DNA of 64,000 nucleotides from Xanthobacteraceae bacterium (GTDB lineage: Bacteria > Pseudomonadota > Alphaproteobacteria > Rhizobiales > Xanthobacteraceae). The stretch spans positions 62,001 through 126,000 of the forward strand of contig JALHRD010000011.1 of the NCBI GenBank assembly GCA_022841625.1, given 5' to 3'. Position numbers and translations under genes: made by a program. Below the pieces are notes generated by a model. That model did not search any database, was not told where the DNA came from, and saw nothing but the letters and a program-made list of their open reading frames with translations. Positions 61,078-64,000 of this stretch are shown piece by piece (within the stretch, counting starts at the first letter, position 1; each line of letters begins with the position of its first letter).

Positions 61078-61569
61078 TTACTTGACGCGCCGCAGCGTCG
61101 GGCGCGCGCCGTCGAGAAAGGACTTGATCTGCATGCGCGCGCGGGCCAGCCGCGACATCACTGTGCCGATCGGAACACCCTGGATCTCGGCGACTTCGCG
61201 ATAGCTCATTCCTTCAAGCACCACTAACAACAGCGTGATGCGTTGGTCCTCCGCCAGTGACGCCAGCGCACGTTCGATGTCGCGTCCGCCGGCTTCCGGG
61301 CCCATTGTGCCGGGCGCATCATTGTCCTCGATTGAGGTGTGCGTTGGCCGGCGCGCCAGCGAGCGCAGCCGGTTGCGATTGAGATTGGTCAGGATGGTGT
61401 ATAGCCAACTGCGGATTTCTCCACCATGAAACAAATGTTCCGAACGCAATGCGCGCACCAGCGTGTCCTGCACCAGATCGTCCGCCAGTTCGGCGTTGTG
61501 GGTGAGCGCCCGTGCATAGCGCCGCAAGGACGGAATTGCCGCCTCGATGCTCGGTCGGAATCCACTCAC
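61078..61569 (-). CDS. ECF RNA polymerase sigma factor
   Basis: This 163-aa sigma-70-family ECF factor has region 2 (ALTHNAELADDLVQDTLVRAL) and region 4 (YREVAEIQGVPIGTVMSRLARAR) but no region 3. The GTG start at 61569 has GGAGGA about 5 bp upstream and gives the family N-terminus; the longer frame from 61902 runs into fabI's leader. It pairs with the anti-sigma factor downstream. The group and target promoters are not assignable from this window. Confidence 0.9.
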   Translation of the reverse strand: MSGFRPSIEAAIPSLRRYARALTHNAELADDLVQDTLVRALRSEHLFHGGEIRSWLYTILTNLNRNRLRSLARRPTHTSIEDNDAPGTMGPEAGGRDIERALASLAEDQRITLLLVVLEGMSYREVAEIQGVPIGTVMSRLARARMQIKSFLDGARPTLRRVK

Positions 61570-61773
61570 CCCATCCTCCGCTGACTGGTCGACGCGGCCT
61601 CGCCGGCGGCCGCACCTGTAGGATGCTAGGCTATGCGGCATTGCTTCAATGGAAAACCCGCCTGGGCGGCCGCTATTCCCGGACCGATGGGCTCGTTCGC
61701 ATTCCACGGCTGCTTGAAGGGCCAGTGACCCTATGCCATACGAGGCCGCTCTCCGGGGCGGAGCGAGGAAACC

Positions 61774-62589
61774 ATGGATGCGTCTGGTCTGATGCGCGGC
61801 AAGCGCGGCCTGATATTGGGGGTCGCCAACAACCGCTCGATTGCCTGGGGCATCGCCAAGTCCTGCCGGGCGCAAGGCGCCGAACTGGCCTTTACCTACC
61901 AAGGTGAGGCGCTAAAGAAGCGGGTTGAGCCGTTGGCCGCGGAGGTCGGCGGGCTTGTCGTCGGCCACTGCGATGTGACCGATCCCGCGACCATCGATGC
62001 GGTGTTCGCAGAGCTGGCCGCGCGCTGGGGGAGCCTCGACTTCCTGGTGCACGCGATTGCGTTTTCCGACAAGGATCAACTCACCGGCCGTTACGTGGAC
62101 TGTACCGAGGAGAACTTTTCGCGCACGATGTTGATCAGCTGCTACTCGTTCACGGCGGTCGCCCAGCGCGCCGAAAAAATGATGCCGAACGGCGGCTCAC
62201 TGCTCACGCTGACTTATTATGGCGCCGAGAAATGGATGCCCCATTACAATGTGATGGGCGTCGCTAAAGCCGGACTGGAAGCATCGGTGCGCTATCTTGC
62301 CGCCGACCTCGGTGAAAAGAACATCCGCGTCAACGCTTTGTCGGCCGGTCCGATCCGCACCTTGGCGGCTGCGGGCATTGGCGATTTTCGCTACATCCTC
62401 AAATGGAACGAATTGAATTCGCCGTTGCGGCGGACCGTGTCGATCGAGGAGGTCGGCGATGCGGCGTTGTATTTTCTTTCAGATCTCGCGCGCGGGGTGA
62501 CCGGTGAAATTCACCATGTCGACGCCGGGTATCATGTGGTCGGCATGAAGCATCCCGACGCGCCGGATATCAGCGTCGTAAAGGATTAG
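61774..62589 (+). CDS. fabI: Enoyl-[acyl-carrier-protein] reductase (NADH), FabI type
   Basis: This 271-aa short-chain reductase carries out the last step of fatty-acid elongation. The nucleotide segment GLILGVANNRSIAWGIA and the catalytic Y158-x6-K165 (YNVMGVAK) are FabI hallmarks. The C-terminal tail ends SVVKD. Its TAG stop is inside a hairpin repeat (62586-62658). It is divergent from the ECF sigma gene with about 200 bp between. Confidence 0.95.
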   Translation: MDASGLMRGKRGLILGVANNRSIAWGIAKSCRAQGAELAFTYQGEALKKRVEPLAAEVGGLVVGHCDVTDPATIDAVFAELAARWGSLDFLVHAIAFSDKDQLTGRYVDCTEENFSRTMLISCYSFTAVAQRAEKMMPNGGSLLTLTYYGAEKWMPHYNVMGVAKAGLEASVRYLAADLGEKNIRVNALSAGPIRTLAAAGIGDFRYILKWNELNSPLRRTVSIEEVGDAALYFLSDLARGVTGEIHHVDAGYHVVGMKHPDAPDISVVKD

Positions 62590-62658
62590 TGCGCCGTTTC
62601 CGGAGTTCGCGTAGAGGGCCGCTGCAAAATGGTACGAACTTCGGAATCGAGACATTAG
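62586..62658. repeat. Hairpin repeat unit E (degenerate)
   Basis: Ends TTAGTG (62586-62591) and CATTAG (62653-62658) correspond to CTAGTG/CACTAG with one change each. The core arms are TTCCGGAGTTCG and CGAACTTCGGAA, with one mismatch. Length is about 73 nt, as in the other units. The unit supplies the fabI stop codon (TAG at 62587-62589) and ends just before the GTG start of the phosphatase gene. Confidence 0.8.
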
Positions 62659-62659
62659 C

Positions 62660-63259
62660 GTGACTCGCCACACGCTCTATTACATTCGGCACGGCTTGAC
62701 CGATTGGAATGCCGAAGGCCGCTTGCAGGGCGGTCGCGACATTCCACTCAATGATCACGGTCGCGCCCAGGCAGCCGCGTGCGCGGAGATCTTGCGCGAT
62801 CTATTGACGCGCGATGGCCGCGGCGTGGCGGATTTTCACTACGTTTCGAGCCCGCTGGTGCGCGCCAGTGAGACCATGGACATCGTTCGAAAGGCGCTTG
62901 GCTTGCCGGCGGGCGCATATGCCCGGGATGAGCGGCTCAAGGAAATCGCGTTTGGCGATTGGGAAGGGCTGACTTATCGCGATGTGCTGGATCGCGACAA
63001 GGCGGTTGTGGACCACCGTGAGTCGGCGAAGTGGTTGTTCCGCCCGCCTGGTGGCGAGACCTATGAGGAGGTTGCCCGCCGCGTCGGCGCCTGGCACGCG
63101 AGTCTCGACCGCGATACTGTGGTGACCGCCCATGGCGGCACTGGCCGGGCGCTGGTGGGTTACCTGGGCGTCGCGCCGCCCGAGGAAGCCGCGCACCATC
63201 CGATCGAACAAGGTGTGGTTTACGTGTTTTCCGAAGGGCGCATTATCAAATACGCTTAA
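62660..63259 (+). CDS. Histidine phosphatase family protein
   Basis: This 199-aa phosphoglycerate-mutase-like protein has the active-site RHGLTDWNAEGRLQG with the nucleophile histidine near residue 9, the EIAFGDWEG block and TAHGGTGRAL with the second histidine. The start is GTG 62660, immediately after hairpin E. Relatives act on various phosphates (phosphoserine, alpha-ribazole, others); the substrate is unknown. Confidence 0.87.
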   Translation: MTRHTLYYIRHGLTDWNAEGRLQGGRDIPLNDHGRAQAAACAEILRDLLTRDGRGVADFHYVSSPLVRASETMDIVRKALGLPAGAYARDERLKEIAFGDWEGLTYRDVLDRDKAVVDHRESAKWLFRPPGGETYEEVARRVGAWHASLDRDTVVTAHGGTGRALVGYLGVAPPEEAAHHPIEQGVVYVFSEGRIIKYA

Positions 63260-63348
63260 TGCCTGCATGCCTGTGTCCCATTTGACCGCGCCGCCCTGGG
63301 CGGGTACCACCACTGCGCTGCGGGCTGAAGTCCAGAGCGTTCAACAAC

Positions 63349-64000
63349 ATGTCGTTCAATACGTTCGGCCATATGTTTCGGGTGACGACCTTTGGCGAGA
63401 GCCACGGGCCGGCGATCGGCTGTGTGGTCGATGGCTGCCCGCCCGGCATTCCGCTGACCGAGGCTGACATTCAGCCCTATCTCGACAAGCGCCGGCCGGG
63501 GCAGTCGCGCTTCACGACCCAGCGGGCGGAGCCGGACGTCGTGCGGATCCTGTCCGGCGTGTTCAAGGATGAGCGGATGGGCGCGCAAGTGACCACCGGC
63601 ACCCCGATCGGGTTGCTGATCGACAATGTCGATCAGCGCTCCAAGGATTATTCCGACATCCGCGACAAGTATCGGCCGGGCCACGCCGACTACACCTATG
63701 ACGTCAAATATGGGCTGCGCGATTATCGCGGCGGCGGGCGTCAGTCGGCGCGCGAAACCGCCATGCGAGTTGCCGCGGGGGCGATTGCGCGAAAGATCGT
63801 GCCGGGCATGACAGTGCGTGCCGCGCTTATTCAGATCGGTCCGGAGACGATCGATCGCAAGCGTTGGGATTGGAACGAGGTGGAGCGCAATCCGTTCTTC
63901 TGTCCGGATGCACAAAAGGCGAAATTCTTCGAAACCTATCTCGACGGCATCCGCAAGCAGGGTTCCTCGGTTGGCGCGTTGATCGAAGTCGTGGCCGAAG
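63349..64000 (+). CDS. aroC: Chorismate synthase, 5' part (runs off window)
   Basis: The open frame starts at ATG 63349 ([30 protein letters not shown]) and continues to the window edge (217 codons seen). The FMN-binding FGESHG signature, the [10 protein letters not shown] block and the [15 protein letters not shown] motif identify chorismate synthase, the last step of the shikimate pathway. The C-terminal third is outside the window. Confidence 0.96.
   Translation, partial: MSFNTFGHMFRVTTFGESHGPAIGCVVDGCPPGIPLTEADIQPYLDKRRPGQSRFTTQRAEPDVVRILSGVFKDERMGAQVTTGTPIGLLIDNVDQRSKDYSDIRDKYRPGHADYTYDVKYGLRDYRGGGRQSARETAMRVAAGAIARKIVPGMTVRAALIQIGPETIDRKRWDWNEVERNPFFCPDAQKAKFFETYLDGIRKQGSSVGALIEVVAE

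Noticed and set aside
1-64000. CRISPR array, prophage or rRNA operon
   Set aside because: There is no regular spacer-repeat pattern, no phage structural or integrase genes, and no rRNA-like sequence in the window.

Overview
The window is GC-rich (roughly 63-66% by eye) and reads as a chromosomal segment of an alphaproteobacterium of the order Hyphomicrobiales (Rhizobiales), most like the Bradyrhizobium / Rhodopseudomonas / Pseudolabrys group. The grounds are the family content (DUF2007, TIGR02301, DUF1499, RT0821-type lipoprotein, COG4111 NAD regulator, TRAP-TAXI and orphan TctC receptors), the housekeeping gene neighbourhoods and a REP-like repeat with the core GAGCGAAGCGA. This is inference from family recognition; no database search was possible.

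Layout. 1-6 kb: a truncated dCache/PAS sensor, ispB, a GT2 glycosyltransferase, a DUF2007-methyltransferase pair, two hairpin repeats, an S49 peptidase and two small proteins. 6-13 kb: glyQ, a dual CDGSH Fe-S protein, glyS and ppdK. 13-16 kb: an accessory patch with a low-GC stand-alone SIR2-like gene and an arsR-arsC-aqpS arsenic operon. 16-20 kb: a composite repeat, then a TRAP permease / TAXI receptor operon. 20-26 kb: a SleB-type hydrolase, nadA-nadC behind a perfect palindromic operator, and tandem MFS paralogues. 26-28 kb: a vapBC toxin-antitoxin pair between REP-like direct repeats, the second composite repeat and an EamA transporter remnant. 28-42 kb: acuI, a LysR regulator, DUF2339, a putative nadQ, a TctC receptor, HD hydrolase / tag / ygfZ, pyrC and a double-receiver regulator. 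42-48 kb: TIGR02301, a Nudix hydrolase, a decayed toxin-antitoxin insertion bracketed by 37-bp direct repeats, an SRAP protein, a GlcD-like dehydrogenase, sua5, tRNA-Pro(CGG) and a phosphatase. 48-64 kb: two more hairpin repeats, two TctC receptors, an MBL hydrolase, DUF1499, a sarcosine-oxidase-like flavoprotein, cell-envelope genes, corA, pdxH, a DnaJ-family protein, an ECF sigma / anti-sigma pair, fabI, a histidine phosphatase and the start of aroC.

Genes that appear to work together: nadA, nadC, their upstream palindrome and the distant nadQ form a probable NAD-responsive regulon, with nadB missing from the operon. glyQ and glyS make the two-subunit glycyl-tRNA synthetase. arsR, arsC and aqpS make an arsenate-detoxification operon without a pump. 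The ECF sigma and anti-sigma genes form a switch.

The least explained structure is repetitive. Five units of about 75 bp with nested inverted repeats (consensus CTAGTG ... TTCCGAAGTTCG ... CGAACTTCGGAA ... CACTAG) sit hard against gene ends and supply stop codons to two genes. Two copies of a ~450-bp composite element carry GTCTTACAGC palindromes. Two toxin-antitoxin cassettes are each bracketed by direct repeats. glyS also has a low-GC segment that suggests allelic recombination.
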